46,869 bases of DNA from Bacteroidaceae bacterium (lineage in GTDB: Bacteria; Bacteroidota; Bacteroidia; Bacteroidales; Bacteroidaceae): positions 1-46,869 of the forward strand of contig JAFOCD010000098.1 of NCBI GenBank assembly GCA_017381475.1, read 5' to 3'. Below are positions 8,523-17,114 of the stretch, in pieces. The notes under the pieces were generated by a model. That model saw only the letters and a program-made list of their open reading frames with translations. It was not told where the DNA came from and did no database searches. Positions within the stretch are counted from its first letter, which is position 1, and each line of letters opens with the position of its first letter. A program made the position numbers and the translations under genes.

Positions 8523-9544
8523 CACTTGTCAATGCTACGCAGTTCATACTCTCTTGAGCCAAGGCCAATGGCCGCAGAGTGCTCAAGGATGTGGATGCCA
8601 TGACGCGAATTTATGCGCTCAATGAGCGCCGCCGCGTCATCGCCCTCGCTCGATGGGTAATTGAACACTAGATCGACACAAGCCTGGTCGAGCGCTACAG
8701 GGTCAAGCGATGCAAGGATACCGATATCCTTCATTTCTGGGTCGGCCGGGTGTGCATTGCAATCACAATCGACCGATAGGTTGTTCATCACATTTATATA
8801 TATCATGCGACCCTCGAAGTAGTCGTGCACCGACTGTGCTGCAGCAGCCATAGCCTCGATGAACTTGTCCTGCTCGGCAGTGTGTTTCCAAATGAGTTCC
8901 TTCTCCTCAATGGCACCGGCAGAGTGGATATAAGCCTTTCCGTTAGCCGAAGCGATACCGATTGACTGGTTCTTGAGCACACCGCCAAAACCGCCCATCG
9001 CGTGTCCCTTGAAGTGCGCAAGGTTAACCACCCAGTCATAGTTGAGCAGGTTGGCACCCACAATGTTATACTTTATGTGGGTTGTATCCTTTACGGGGAT
9101 TTTTGTTTCGGCAGTGCCATCGAGCAAGTCGATTGGCGCAATGGCTGCAAAACCATGATCCTCGAACACCTTCAAGTGGCTCTCTGTCTCGTAGCGTGGG
9201 CCGGTATATGCGGTATTGCACTCCACAATTGTACCGTTCACCTTGCTCACAAGGTCTTTTATGAGCGAAGGTTGCAGGAAGTTGTTGCCGCCAGGCTCAC
9301 CAGTGGAAATTTTCACAGCCACCTTTCCTGTAGGGACAACGCCAAGCGCGTCATAGACCTTAACAAGCCCTTCGGGCGAAATGTCGGTTGTCATATACAC
9401 AACAGGCTTTTCAGCCACAGCCGGGGCGATAGGGGCTGTCTGGTTCTTGTTCCCAGCCTTGTTGCCACATGCAGCAAATGACGCTGTCATCAGCAACGCT
9501 GCAATATAGATAAAATGTCTTTTCATAGTCATGTCAATTATCAT
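8522..9544 (-). CDS. DUF362 domain lipoprotein
   Basis: This 340-residue protein carries a lipoprotein signal (MKRHFIYIAALLMTASFAAC). Three in-frame ATGs occur at 9544, 9532 and 9526; the last gives the cleanest signal peptide and may be the real start. The body matches DUF362, with VAVKISTGEPGGNNFLQP near the N-terminus and WVVNLAHFKGHAMGGFGG and LKNQSIG in the centre. DUF362 proteins often carry 4Fe-4S ferredoxin motifs. I see only HPADPEMKDIGILASLDPVA with a Cys pair upstream (DCDCNAHP), so cluster binding is doubtful. It follows the glutamine synthetase by 14 bases and its stop overlaps the next start. Function unknown. Confidence 0.8.
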   Translation of the reverse strand: MIIDMTMKRHFIYIAALLMTASFAACGNKAGNKNQTAPIAPAVAEKPVVYMTTDISPEGLVKVYDALGVVPTGKVAVKISTGEPGGNNFLQPSLIKDLVSKVNGTIVECNTAYTGPRYETESHLKVFEDHGFAAIAPIDLLDGTAETKIPVKDTTHIKYNIVGANLLNYDWVVNLAHFKGHAMGGFGGVLKNQSIGIASANGKAYIHSAGAIEEKELIWKHTAEQDKFIEAMAAAAQSVHDYFEGRMIYINVMNNLSVDCDCNAHPADPEMKDIGILASLDPVALDQACVDLVFNYPSSEGDDAAALIERINSRHGIHILEHSAAIGLGSREYELRSIDK

Positions 9545-9558
9545 TCATGTAGAACTCA

Positions 9559-11064
9559 TCAGCCGCAATGGAAATAGCGCTGCACAAGCTTGAGCATCTC
9601 GTCGCGGTTGTCACCGATATCGGCTCTCAAGGTGCGGTCGTCGTATGAACGCAGGCGCTTTATTATACCGTCAATCATAGCGGGGCTGAAGACATTGTAC
9701 TGCTCGAACACGGCGCGTTGGCGTTCCAGGCAGTCGGCACTTGCGGCACAGCTGTCGGGCAGCTGCTCAAGCATAGCCAGTTTTGACTCATTTTCTTTTT
9801 GATGGATATTCACATTCACGTATGTACGCTCTGCTATCTCCAGTGCATTCTCAAGTTCAAAACCATGACGGCAAGCCACAGCCAAGCCGGCTATGAGCTG
9901 ATAGAGGTCGGCAGAGCCATCGGGTGAACGCATCTCCACGGTCTGCTTCATCGATGTGTCGTAATTACTTGCGCCCTCCAACGGATTGGCAATGCGGCAC
10001 ATGTCGCTCTTGGCAGCCCAACCCAGCGGCACGCGCACCAGAACCGAGCGGTTGCGGTCGCCCCAACAGATGTTTGTAGGCGCCTCCTGGTGTGGAACAA
10101 GGCGGAAATATGATGTAGGGTTAGTGTTTCCGAATGCTGTTATAGACGGAGCAAGCACCATCATGCCGGCAATGGCACGGCGTGCATTCTGCGACAGCTT
10201 GCCCTCGCCATCGAGCATAACATTGGCTCCATCGTTCATCAGGCGCATGTGGACATGCAGGCCCGAACCGGCCTTTCCGGCAGTAATCTTGGGCGCAAAG
10301 GTAACATCATAGCCATACTTGAAAGCAAGGTTGCGGATAATCCACTTTGCAATCATCAGCTGGTCGGCAGCCTCCTCGGCAGGGACAGGCAAGAACTCAA
10401 TCTCGTTCTGCTCATACACCATGTCGTCAATGGTAAAGTTACCAACCTCGGAGTGACCATACTTTATCTGTCCACCGGCCTGGGCAATATAAGCCATGCA
10501 CTCGGTGCGGAAGTCGTTGAACTTGGCATAGGGAGCCGACTCATGGTAACCCTTTTGGTCAGTTGCAGGGTACATGCCGCTGTCGGGAGCAATCACATAA
10601 TACTCAAGCTCACCCATCGCTTGGAACTGCAGGCCGGTTACCTCGTTGAACGCACGGCACGCCTTGCGCAAGGTGTTCTCGGGCGAACTCTCAAGCGGTT
10701 CACCGTCCTTGTTGAAATATGAGCAGAGCATTGACAATGTAGGAATCTCGGCAAACGGATCGACGAATGCCGTGCTGAAACGTGGCAACACATAGAGGTC
10801 GCTACTGCCTGCCTCAATAAACGGGAAGAGCGACGAGCCGTCGACGCGCTCGCCACAGGTGAGTATGGCATCCAGGTATGCAGCACTGTTTATCACAAAG
10901 TTCAGTGTCTTGAGCCTTCCGTCACCCGCAGGGTACATGAAGTTGACCATCCTGATGCCGTTCTCCTTTATGTAACGCACTATGTCGGCCTTTGTAAACT
11001 CACGACAAGGCTTTCCAAGAAAAGCCACTACCCTGTTAGGGCTCATTTCCAAAGATGTATCCAT
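9559..11064 (-). CDS. Glutamine synthetase, type I-like
   Basis: The 501-residue product belongs to the GSI fold: an N-terminal beta-grasp domain (IRMVNFMYPAGDGRLKTLNF) and a catalytic barrel. Visible signatures are GELEYYVI (metal-binding Glu), KITAGKAGSGLHVHMRL (ATP and metal site) and NTNPTSYFRLVPHQEAPTNI with GDRNRSVLVRVP (glutamate and phosphate binding). The enzyme makes glutamine from glutamate, ammonia and ATP in the cytosol. The adenylylation loop NLYDLP of enterobacterial GlnA is not visible, so covalent control is unlikely. Start ATG 11064 is preferred over a longer 16-residue extension that would overlap the promoter. Given its sequence distance from GlnA, a gamma-glutamyl ligase with another amine acceptor is possible. 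It heads a four-gene run. Confidence 0.85.
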   Translation of the reverse strand: MDTSLEMSPNRVVAFLGKPCREFTKADIVRYIKENGIRMVNFMYPAGDGRLKTLNFVINSAAYLDAILTCGERVDGSSLFPFIEAGSSDLYVLPRFSTAFVDPFAEIPTLSMLCSYFNKDGEPLESSPENTLRKACRAFNEVTGLQFQAMGELEYYVIAPDSGMYPATDQKGYHESAPYAKFNDFRTECMAYIAQAGGQIKYGHSEVGNFTIDDMVYEQNEIEFLPVPAEEAADQLMIAKWIIRNLAFKYGYDVTFAPKITAGKAGSGLHVHMRLMNDGANVMLDGEGKLSQNARRAIAGMMVLAPSITAFGNTNPTSYFRLVPHQEAPTNICWGDRNRSVLVRVPLGWAAKSDMCRIANPLEGASNYDTSMKQTVEMRSPDGSADLYQLIAGLAVACRHGFELENALEIAERTYVNVNIHQKENESKLAMLEQLPDSCAASADCLERQRAVFEQYNVFSPAMIDGIIKRLRSYDDRTLRADIGDNRDEMLKLVQRYFHCG

Positions 11065-11126
11065 AAGAACAAATATTTGATAATCATTAAAAAAACAACA
11101 GAGCGCAGGCACTCTTTGTCATACCG

Positions 11127-11156
11127 CAAAGTTATCCATTTAATTGAAACAACAAA
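11127..11156 (-). promoter_or_regulatory. Promoter of the glutamine synthetase operon
   Basis: On the minus strand TTTG (11156-11153), an 18-nt spacer and TAACTTTG (11134-11127) match the Bacteroidota TTTG/TAnnTTTG pattern. The leader to ATG 11064 is about 55 nt. Confidence 0.7.
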
Positions 11157-11173
11157 ATTTAAAGCAAATAATT

Positions 11174-11204
11174 ATTGTAACTGTTGAAACATCTGCTATT
11201 TTTG
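11174..11204 (+). promoter_or_regulatory. Promoter of the repeat-protein gene
   Basis: ATTG (11174-11177), a 19-nt spacer and TATTTTTG (11197-11204) fit the Bacteroidota consensus. Transcription would begin near 11209, leaving a leader of under 10 nt before ATG 11217. Confidence 0.75.
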
Positions 11205-11216
11205 CAAAAAAAGAGC

Positions 11217-11669
11217 ATGAAAAAGTTTCTTACGATAATAATGTTCATTGTGCCAATGATGGCAGCCGCGCAGTCAAGGCTATACCGTGGCAACAGCACA
11301 TACAGCAGCGACATCCTTTGTACCTATGACGGCAAGTACCTGTACAACGGCAACAGCACATACAGCAGCGACATACTGCTCACATACGACGGCCGCTATG
11401 TATATGACGGGCGCAGCACATACAGCAGCGACATCGTGCTAACATTTGACGGCAAGTACATATACAGCGGGCGCAGCACATACAGCAGCGACATACTCTT
11501 CACCTTCGACGGCAAACACCTGTACCGCGGACGCAGCACGTACAGCAGCGACATACTGCTCACCATCGACGGCAAACACATCTACCGTGGCCGCAGCACA
11601 TACAGTAGCGACATACTCTACACCATAAAAGGTAGCATACCGATAGCGGTGCTTATTATGCTGATATAA
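11217..11669 (+). CDS. Small secreted protein of six 20-residue tandem repeats
   Basis: The start ATG 11217 gives MKKFLTIIMFIVPMMAAAQ, a signal peptide; an upstream in-frame ATG at 11184 lies inside the promoter. The 150-residue product is almost entirely six repeats of 20 residues with the core YxGxSTYSSDILxTxDGK, encoded by 60-bp units from about 11280 to 11634, then a short hydrophobic tail (IPIAVLIMLI). The GxSTYSSDI segment is nearly invariant, while the residue before the second Gly and the TxDGK part vary (R, N, D, S). Such short regular beta-repeats suggest a small symmetric beta-fold exported to the periplasm or surface. The hydrophobic end may be a membrane anchor or the last strand. 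It is alone between its own promoter and a strong terminator. Function unknown. Confidence 0.85.
   Translation: MKKFLTIIMFIVPMMAAAQSRLYRGNSTYSSDILCTYDGKYLYNGNSTYSSDILLTYDGRYVYDGRSTYSSDIVLTFDGKYIYSGRSTYSSDILFTFDGKHLYRGRSTYSSDILLTIDGKHIYRGRSTYSSDILYTIKGSIPIAVLIMLI
11277..11634 (+). repeat. 60-bp tandem repeat within the coding sequence
   Basis: Six in-frame 60-bp units each contain a near-identical 18-base block coding STYSSD (AGCACATACAGCAGCGAC with rare silent changes). The rest of each unit diverges mainly at third positions and at the variable residues. This is a coding repeat and not a CRISPR array, since there are no unique spacers and the frame is kept. Confidence 0.9.
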
Positions 11670-11704
11670 ACAAATCGGGGTTCAATGATGAACCCCGATT
11701 TGTT
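11669..11704 (+). terminator. Rho-independent terminator after the repeat protein
   Basis: A 16-bp perfect stem (11669-11684 with 11689-11704, core ATCGGGGTTCA) around ATGA is followed by GTTTTT. It starts inside the stop codon of the repeat-protein gene. Confidence 0.9.
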
Positions 11705-11710
11705 GTTTTT

Positions 11711-11878
11711 GAGGACAAACGTAACGCAGAAGTTTGCTTTTTAGTCAATCCCGTTAATAAAATTAATAAAAAGATAAAATCCAAGGCTTGTGAAGGCTTT
11801 AAAACCGGAGTTTACTAGAAGTAAATGAGGATTTTAAAGACAAGCGTAACGCAGGAGTTTGCTTTTTAGTCATTTTAT
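11711..11878. repeat. Palindromic intergenic element (full copy plus a half copy)
   Basis: A full copy lies at about 11768-11878: AAAAGATAAA at its left edge, a central TTTACTAGAAGTAAA (11811-11825), and GTAACGCAGGAGTTTGCTTT on its right. A right-half copy alone lies at 11711-11748 (GTAACGCAGAAGTTTGCTTT). Related copies are at 18514-18578 and 23143-23246. No gene lies in this 176-bp gap. Confidence 0.8.
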
Positions 11879-11880
11879 AG

Positions 11881-12810
11881 TTATCCCTTGCGAGCATTTA
11901 TTATATATATCCCCGTCATCGCCAGCAGTGCCGCAACAGCATATTTCCAGTAGAAAGGTTCGCCAAGGCAGAGGCATGATGTCACAGCGCCGACAACAGG
12001 AATGAGCGAGTTGAAAATTGCCACCTTGCCCACGGGATTGCAGCTGAGCAGTTTGTTATAGAGAGTAAATCCGAGTGTGGAAATACAGATTAGCAAGAAC
12101 AATATGCCAACACCGGTTGCTGTTATAAATGGTAAGGTACCGCCCATCAGCAGTCCGGGAAGCAACAGCATAACACCACCAAAGGCAAGACTGTAACCTG
12201 TAGCTGCAAACACATTGGCATGACGACCAAGTCCCCGTGTCATGAGACCGGCAAATGCCGAACACATGGCATTGAGAATAATCATTCCGTCGCCCATAAA
12301 TGTAAAACCGCCACCTGTTTCACCTCCAACATTCAGAACCAAGATGCCAACGAACCCAATGACGCAACCAAGTATTTTATAAGTCGTAAGCCTGTCGCTC
12401 TTGAAGAAGGCGCATGCCAGCAGCACAAGGGTGAATACACCCAAGGAGTTTAGGATGGCAGCCCTTGCCCCCTCGCTATGAGAGAGACCTATGTAGAAGA
12501 ACGCGTAGTGTATTGTTGTGTTGAGCAATGCATAACCCAATATATACGCCATACCCGATGCTCTGTTAACCTTGAGACTCACACCTTTTGCCTTTGCGAT
12601 GGCAAGCACTATAAGACCCGACAATGTGAAACGCACACCGGCAAAGAGCATCTTGCTTGCCGTCATCTCCTTTGTAATGCCAAACTCGTCAAAACCAAGT
12701 TTAATCAAAGGGTAGGCCCACCCCCACGCTACTGCAGCCGTGAGGGCAAGGAGTGCAACCCACCCCCTGCGCTGGAATATTGAAACCTTTGTTGTATTAT
12801 TTTTGTCCAT
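11881..12810 (-). CDS. EamA/DMT family transporter
   Basis: From ATG 12810 the product has 309 residues and about ten hydrophobic helices arranged as two EamA halves, as in drug/metabolite transporter exporters. The first helix has the typical AVAWGWAYPLIKLGFDEF (usually WG..F/P..K), and the second half ends with AVAALLAMTGIYIINARKG. It sits in the inner membrane and probably exports a small metabolite or amino acid; the substrate cannot be read. A longer start at 12840 would add CARQTNF but overlaps the -7 element. Divergent from the gene at 12914. A -7-like TATCTTTG lies on the minus strand at 12837-12830, without a good -33 match. Confidence 0.85.
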   Translation of the reverse strand: MDKNNTTKVSIFQRRGWVALLALTAAVAWGWAYPLIKLGFDEFGITKEMTASKMLFAGVRFTLSGLIVLAIAKAKGVSLKVNRASGMAYILGYALLNTTIHYAFFYIGLSHSEGARAAILNSLGVFTLVLLACAFFKSDRLTTYKILGCVIGFVGILVLNVGGETGGGFTFMGDGMIILNAMCSAFAGLMTRGLGRHANVFAATGYSLAFGGVMLLLPGLLMGGTLPFITATGVGILFLLICISTLGFTLYNKLLSCNPVGKVAIFNSLIPVVGAVTSCLCLGEPFYWKYAVAALLAMTGIYIINARKG

Positions 12811-12877
12811 AAAATTCGTTTGTCGAGCACAAAGATACAAAATATAAACAAAGTAATGGATTTCAGGATTTTCTTTT

Positions 12878-12885
12878 TATTTTTG
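12878..12885 (+). promoter_or_regulatory. Possible -7 element for the gene at 12914
   Basis: TATTTTTG fits TAnnTTTG, 28 bases before the ATG. No convincing -33 element is present at the right distance, so the call is tentative. Confidence 0.35.
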
Positions 12886-12913
12886 CAAAAACCACAAAAT
12901 ATAAATATACACC

Positions 12914-14008
12914 ATGAAACACTTGATACATACAATTACCGTTGCCATATTCTTTACACTTTTCTGCGTCAACAATGCAAGTGGAGCCGAAGCAACCTAC
13001 TACCACTCGCCCGACAGTTGCGATTACACCCCCGATACCGAAGTTATCATGCAAAAGAAACAGGAGATGCTTGCGCTCGATGACAACAGGTTCGGTTTCG
13101 CATTTTCATACGAATTAGAAGAAATGGACCCACATGCATACTGGCTGATGAACCGCATGATGCAAATGGTGCAACTGGTGAAAACGCCTGCCGATGATTG
13201 GGCATGGATGCTGGCTATGAACGAATCGATAGAGGAATATAATAGACGCCTGGGGCGCAAAACCGGTTCAATAGAAGCAGCATCAATGGCCATAGAGGAG
13301 CTTGTCAAGAATCTTGGTGCAGGAACTCAGATAGAGATAAACACGGCGAGTTATGTCATGATGATACTCTCACACTACAAAACTGTTCACCAATATTATG
13401 AGTTGATTGACAGCATAGAAGAATACGACGAAAGTGACTATAGCGATGAACGGTTAAGGGCACTATATTATAGAGAGTTCGAGGAATGGTTCCGCATCAA
13501 CGATGCTGCAAATGGATTGATGTATTTTTACACATACTCCATTGCCAGGTATTCGGCTGTGCCAATGGACATTAACGGCACATTTGAAGACTGGTCAAAT
13601 AATCGTACCAAAGAACTTGCGATAGAACTCGACATTTACAGAAATCGCCATAGCCAGACAGGAGTATTTAAAAGTGACGTCCAAAGAATTCCGAAAAAAG
13701 GATTCATCGTTCTATTGGAATATTTCAAAAGCAAGACATTGGAAAATGAGATTGAAGAATATCTTGCAGAGTGGGATTGCTTTGAATATGAATATGTCAA
13801 AGAAAAGTTTGAAAACAGTATGGATTTCGACAAAATAAAAGAGATGGTTCATCATTACGAAACCGCCCTGGCCAATTGGCGAGAAGTCCGCTTTCAGATA
13901 GAAATGATGTACGAGTATGAACAAATGGAGTCATTCGACGAGATAACCAAACAGATTCACACCCGTCTATATATGGACCTTGTGGATTTGATAGAACTGA
14001 GAGATTAA
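12914..14008 (+). CDS. Exported helical protein of unknown function
   Basis: The 364-residue product begins with a signal peptide (MKHLIHTITVAIFFTLFCVNNASG). The mature part is strongly acidic and helical by composition, with many Glu, Tyr and Met residues (ELEEMDPHAYWLMNRMMQMV, IDSIEEYDESDYSDERLRAL). No catalytic motif is seen. The gene is AT-richer than most of the window and may be a local accessory gene. It ends six bases before the convergent small gene at 14015. Function not assigned. Confidence 0.75.
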   Translation: MKHLIHTITVAIFFTLFCVNNASGAEATYYHSPDSCDYTPDTEVIMQKKQEMLALDDNRFGFAFSYELEEMDPHAYWLMNRMMQMVQLVKTPADDWAWMLAMNESIEEYNRRLGRKTGSIEAASMAIEELVKNLGAGTQIEINTASYVMMILSHYKTVHQYYELIDSIEEYDESDYSDERLRALYYREFEEWFRINDAANGLMYFYTYSIARYSAVPMDINGTFEDWSNNRTKELAIELDIYRNRHSQTGVFKSDVQRIPKKGFIVLLEYFKSKTLENEIEEYLAEWDCFEYEYVKEKFENSMDFDKIKEMVHHYETALANWREVRFQIEMMYEYEQMESFDEITKQIHTRLYMDLVDLIELRD

Positions 14009-14014
14009 ACCTGT

Positions 14015-14311
14015 TCAGAATAGAGGATTCACAGCCACAAGCGTCTCGTCATAGGGCCAATGTGGCTGGTAAAATAGTGGGCGTTCAATGCCGTCTATGC
14101 CGTCCCAGTCAACAAACCTAAGGCCCCCGAACGACGGCGCGCCGAACTCGAACGAACGGCCGTAGAGCACCACTACCCCACGCGCCTCATCTACACGCCA
14201 CAGGCCACCGCCGTATGGACATTCCTCGTCCCAACGAAGCAGGTTCCTGTGGTGATAGACATTCCCGAACTTCAGTTTGCCCTCGTTTGTGATTATGAAT
14301 TTCTGGTACAT
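14015..14311 (-). CDS. Small conserved-looking cytosolic protein, unknown function
   Basis: The preferred ATG at 14311 gives a 98-residue soluble protein starting MYQKFIITNEGKLKFG. It contains a dense patch GGGLWRVDEARGVVVLYGRS and FVDWDGIDG. An upstream ATG at 14392 would add a 27-residue Cys-rich stretch (FGKGIFFLIQVCCCVINARS) that looks unlike the rest, so I prefer the shorter form. No known motif is visible. It is convergent with the gene at 12914 and ends six bases from it. Confidence 0.65.
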   Translation of the reverse strand: MYQKFIITNEGKLKFGNVYHHRNLLRWDEECPYGGGLWRVDEARGVVVLYGRSFEFGAPSFGGLRFVDWDGIDGIERPLFYQPHWPYDETLVAVNPLF

Positions 14312-14505
14312 TATCCCTCTATTGCTCCGTGCATTGATGACACAGCAGCACACTTGAATCAAAAAAAATATCCCTTTTCCAAAACAAAACAACCGTTCAA
14401 ATTGTTATATAACCAGACCGGTATGGGAAATGCTCCACTACACCGGGACGGACGGCGTGAGTGCGTGATGTTGATTTTGTGATGACGAGCACTCCGCTGT
14501 TCTTT

Positions 14506-16116
14506 TTATCTGCGCGGTGCAATCTCAAACGGCACACGGAACGACACTCCGCAACGCATCAGGTCGTAAAGGTTCGGATATATGCGCTGTTTGAAACTCT
14601 CCCAGTTGCGCTGTTCCATGCAGCTCCACCCTGCCTCGGCAATAGCAAGGCCACGAGGGAAGAACATATAGTTCACGCGGTTTATATCCTTGATGGCCTC
14701 GGCCCACATTGTAGCCATTACACCCATGACATTTGCGGTTTCTTCCAGTGACTTGCCGTATGCAGGGTCGAGTTTGTAGGATGTCTCAAGGCTTGTGATC
14801 GGCATTCCCCAATTGTTATACTCGGGCAGGTCGTTGCTCCACTGCGGATAGTCGAGATAGGTGTGCTCGCCCGGTGCCATTATGAGTTTGTGTCCATACT
14901 TATGTGTCAGTTCCATACATTTGGGAGTGAGCGCATTGCGCCATGTCACCAATGTAACATCCTGGGGATAGGGGAACAGATAGTCGTGTGCCGGTGGCCA
15001 GATGTTGTCGAGCTCGCACCACAGGATAGCCTCCTTACCGTTCTCGCGCACAAACTCAAGCATGCGCCCGAAGAAGATATTCATCAACTGTGACGGCTCT
15101 GTGTAACCATGCTTCTCCATCAGAGCCTTGCAGTCGTCGCACTTTGCCCAGTTATCCTTGACGGCAGCCTCATCGCCACCAAGGTGTATGTAACGCGAAG
15201 GGAATATCGCTGCTATCTCGCCTATGATGTCACGATAGACACTATATGCCTCGTCGCAATGCGCACAAAGCATCATGTTTGTAGTCCTGCCCAAATTCTT
15301 CTCATCGCCATGGCGGAACGCACAGCCCAAATGGGGATATGCAGCAAGAATGGCAACCGAATGACCGGGAATATCAAGCTCCGGTACAATCTCAACATTA
15401 CGTGCCGCAGCATAATTTACCAAATCCTTCAACTGCTCTTGAGTGTAGAAACCATTGTCGGGACCATTGTCGCCACCTCGTGGGTTACGATGTGCACCAA
15501 TCTCGGTCAATCTTGGGTGGCTCTTTATCTCCACACGCCAACCCTGGTCATCGGTCAGGTGTAGTTGCAGGACATTATACTTGTACTTCGCCATCTGGTC
15601 AATGAAGAACTTTACATCATCGACAGGCAGGAAATGACGCGCAGGGTCCAGCATCACGGCACGGTAGCCATAGCGTGGAGCATCATCAATGCGCACGGGA
15701 GCAGCCTTGCCCTGCGCGCTGTTGCAAGCATCGCCAAGCAGAAGCTGGTCGAGCGTCTTCAAGGCATAGTAAATGCCACTGCGACTACCCTCTATTGTAA
15801 TGCACTTACGGTCAATGTCAATTGTATAGCTCTCGGGCAAGGCATCGCAGTTCTCCTTTATCACAACGCGGTTGCTACCCTTGGCAGGCAATTGAGTACC
15901 GGTACGCACAGCAACAATCTCCTTCAGTTCTTCAATCACGAAAAGACTATCACTCATGCTGCATTCTATTGCACCCACGTTGGCAAAATCGAAATGCTTG
16001 CCCTCTTTCAGTTCCACCTTCTGCGGCATTGGCAACAACGCCGACAAGTTATCCTGTGCATTCACTCCAAGTGCACACACGCACAGGAGAAAGAAGTATT
16101 TGAATCTGTTCACCAT
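14506..16116 (-). CDS. Secreted GH20 beta-N-acetylhexosaminidase
   Basis: The 536-residue product has a signal peptide (MVNRFKYFFLLCVCALGVNA). It then has the GH20b N-terminal domain (to about residue 140) and the GH20 catalytic barrel. The catalytic pair is in HLGGDEA (Asp315, Glu316), and other family blocks are visible: MLDPARHFLP, LQLHLTDDQGWRVEIK and PELDIPGHS. The enzyme removes terminal GlcNAc or GalNAc from glycans by substrate-assisted catalysis, acting in the periplasm or on the surface, a common glycan-foraging activity in gut Bacteroidota. The gene is monocistronic, with a near-consensus promoter at 16147-16178. Confidence 0.93.
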   Translation of the reverse strand: MVNRFKYFFLLCVCALGVNAQDNLSALLPMPQKVELKEGKHFDFANVGAIECSMSDSLFVIEELKEIVAVRTGTQLPAKGSNRVVIKENCDALPESYTIDIDRKCITIEGSRSGIYYALKTLDQLLLGDACNSAQGKAAPVRIDDAPRYGYRAVMLDPARHFLPVDDVKFFIDQMAKYKYNVLQLHLTDDQGWRVEIKSHPRLTEIGAHRNPRGGDNGPDNGFYTQEQLKDLVNYAAARNVEIVPELDIPGHSVAILAAYPHLGCAFRHGDEKNLGRTTNMMLCAHCDEAYSVYRDIIGEIAAIFPSRYIHLGGDEAAVKDNWAKCDDCKALMEKHGYTEPSQLMNIFFGRMLEFVRENGKEAILWCELDNIWPPAHDYLFPYPQDVTLVTWRNALTPKCMELTHKYGHKLIMAPGEHTYLDYPQWSNDLPEYNNWGMPITSLETSYKLDPAYGKSLEETANVMGVMATMWAEAIKDINRVNYMFFPRGLAIAEAGWSCMEQRNWESFKQRIYPNLYDLMRCGVSFRVPFEIAPRR

Positions 16117-16146
16117 AAATATTTGCTTTTATCAATTACTAAGTTC

Positions 16147-16178
16147 CAAAGGTATAAATAACTTATAAAATATGCAAA
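16147..16178 (-). promoter_or_regulatory. Promoter of the GH20 gene
   Basis: On the minus strand TTTG (16178-16175), a 20-nt spacer and TACCTTTG (16154-16147) match the Bacteroidota consensus exactly. ATG 16116 follows after a leader of about 25 nt. Confidence 0.8.
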
Positions 16179-16204
16179 CATCCCTTAAAACCACTTACAA
16201 TATC

Positions 16205-16235
16205 TTGCTCATATAGATTTTTAGGTATATCTTCG
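16205..16235 (+). promoter_or_regulatory. Promoter of the CAT-fold operon
   Basis: TTG (16205-16207), a 20-nt spacer and TATCTTCG (16228-16235) form a promoter with the TTCG form of the -7 box. ATG 16257 follows after a short leader. Confidence 0.65.
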
Positions 16236-16256
16236 GCAAGCAGTAAGACAACAGCA

Positions 16257-16874
16257 ATGAAACAGGAGATTAACCCACAGGAGACACCGCGCGCCAATGC
16301 CTTTTCGCTTTGGATGACGTCGCCCATGCCAATGGTCACATTGACCAAGACATTCAATGTGGGTGTTCTGCTCAAGGCAAGCAGGAAAAGCGGCATAAAG
16401 TTCAATACCCTGCTCTGCTGGTGCATCGGCAAGGCTGCAAGCGATATACAGGAGTTCTACACCCTGCCCGAGCAAGGAAAGCTCTACAGATATGACCGCA
16501 TTGCCATAAATGTAATTGTGAACAACTGCAATGGCGGGATAAACTCATGCGACATTGCGTTCAACGAGGACATTGCCGTGTTCGCTGCAGACTACAACAG
16601 ATTGACTACGCAAGTTGCAAACGAGTGCCGCAGTTCGTTCCTTGACGATTACATGATTGTGGGTACATCGGCCATGATACAGACCGAACTCGACTGCATT
16701 GTGAACCAGTACACCGACAAGTTCTGCAACCCAATGGTCATGTGGGGCAAGTACCGCAAGAAACTGTTCAGCACAACATTGCCAATCTCGTTCCAGTTCC
16801 ACCATGTACAGATGGACGGCGGCCATGGAGCTACATTCCTTGAACAGCTACAAAAGGAGATAAACAGGATATGA
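16257..16874 (+). CDS. Chloramphenicol-acetyltransferase-fold acyltransferase
   Basis: The 205-residue cytosolic product has the type of CAT found in Cat/CatA-like proteins. The catalytic motif is FHHVQMDGGH at residues 181-190, with the active-site His followed by the conserved Asp-Gly. The N-terminal RANAFSLW and the central FNTLLCWCIGKAASD fit the same family. The enzyme probably transfers an acetyl group from acetyl-CoA to a hydroxyl group. The distance from known resistance enzymes is too large to claim chloramphenicol resistance. Its stop overlaps the start of the next gene (ATGA), and a promoter at 16205-16235 would drive a three-gene unit. Confidence 0.8.
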   Translation: MKQEINPQETPRANAFSLWMTSPMPMVTLTKTFNVGVLLKASRKSGIKFNTLLCWCIGKAASDIQEFYTLPEQGKLYRYDRIAINVIVNNCNGGINSCDIAFNEDIAVFAADYNRLTTQVANECRSSFLDDYMIVGTSAMIQTELDCIVNQYTDKFCNPMVMWGKYRKKLFSTTLPISFQFHHVQMDGGHGATFLEQLQKEINRI

Positions 16875-17068
16875 CACCTCCAAAGCACGATGAATCGACA
16901 AGGGAAGAGAGACGCGCCTATGTGCTGGAGGCATGGAAATGCCTGAACGACTGCGAGGCTTGTGGCAAATGCCGCATACTGCGCGGACGTGACCCCGAGA
17001 CATTGTATGCCGACTACATCGACGGCACACGCAGCTACATTGAGATAACATTGGATATCAGAAGATAG
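16871..17068 (+). CDS. Small four-cysteine protein, unknown function
   Basis: A 65-residue protein whose ATG overlaps the preceding stop codon by four bases (ATGA), suggesting translational coupling. Its centre, CLNDCEACGKCRILRG, has four Cys in a C-x3-C-x2-C-x2-C arrangement that could hold zinc or a small Fe-S site, followed by an acidic tail (DPETLYADYIDGTRSYIEI). I recognise no named family. Confidence 0.7.
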   Translation: MTPPKHDESTREERRAYVLEAWKCLNDCEACGKCRILRGRDPETLYADYIDGTRSYIEITLDIRR

Positions 17069-17114
17069 AATTTACATTATTTATAACTGACAACTATTAA
17101 AAACAAAAAAGATT

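Noticed and set aside
11277..11634. CRISPR-like regular repeats
   Set aside because: The repeats are 60 bp, in frame, and code for the same residues; there are no unique spacers and no cas genes.
16257..16874. Chloramphenicol resistance gene
   Set aside because: The fold and catalytic His match CAT enzymes, but sequence is distant and there is no mobile or resistance context.
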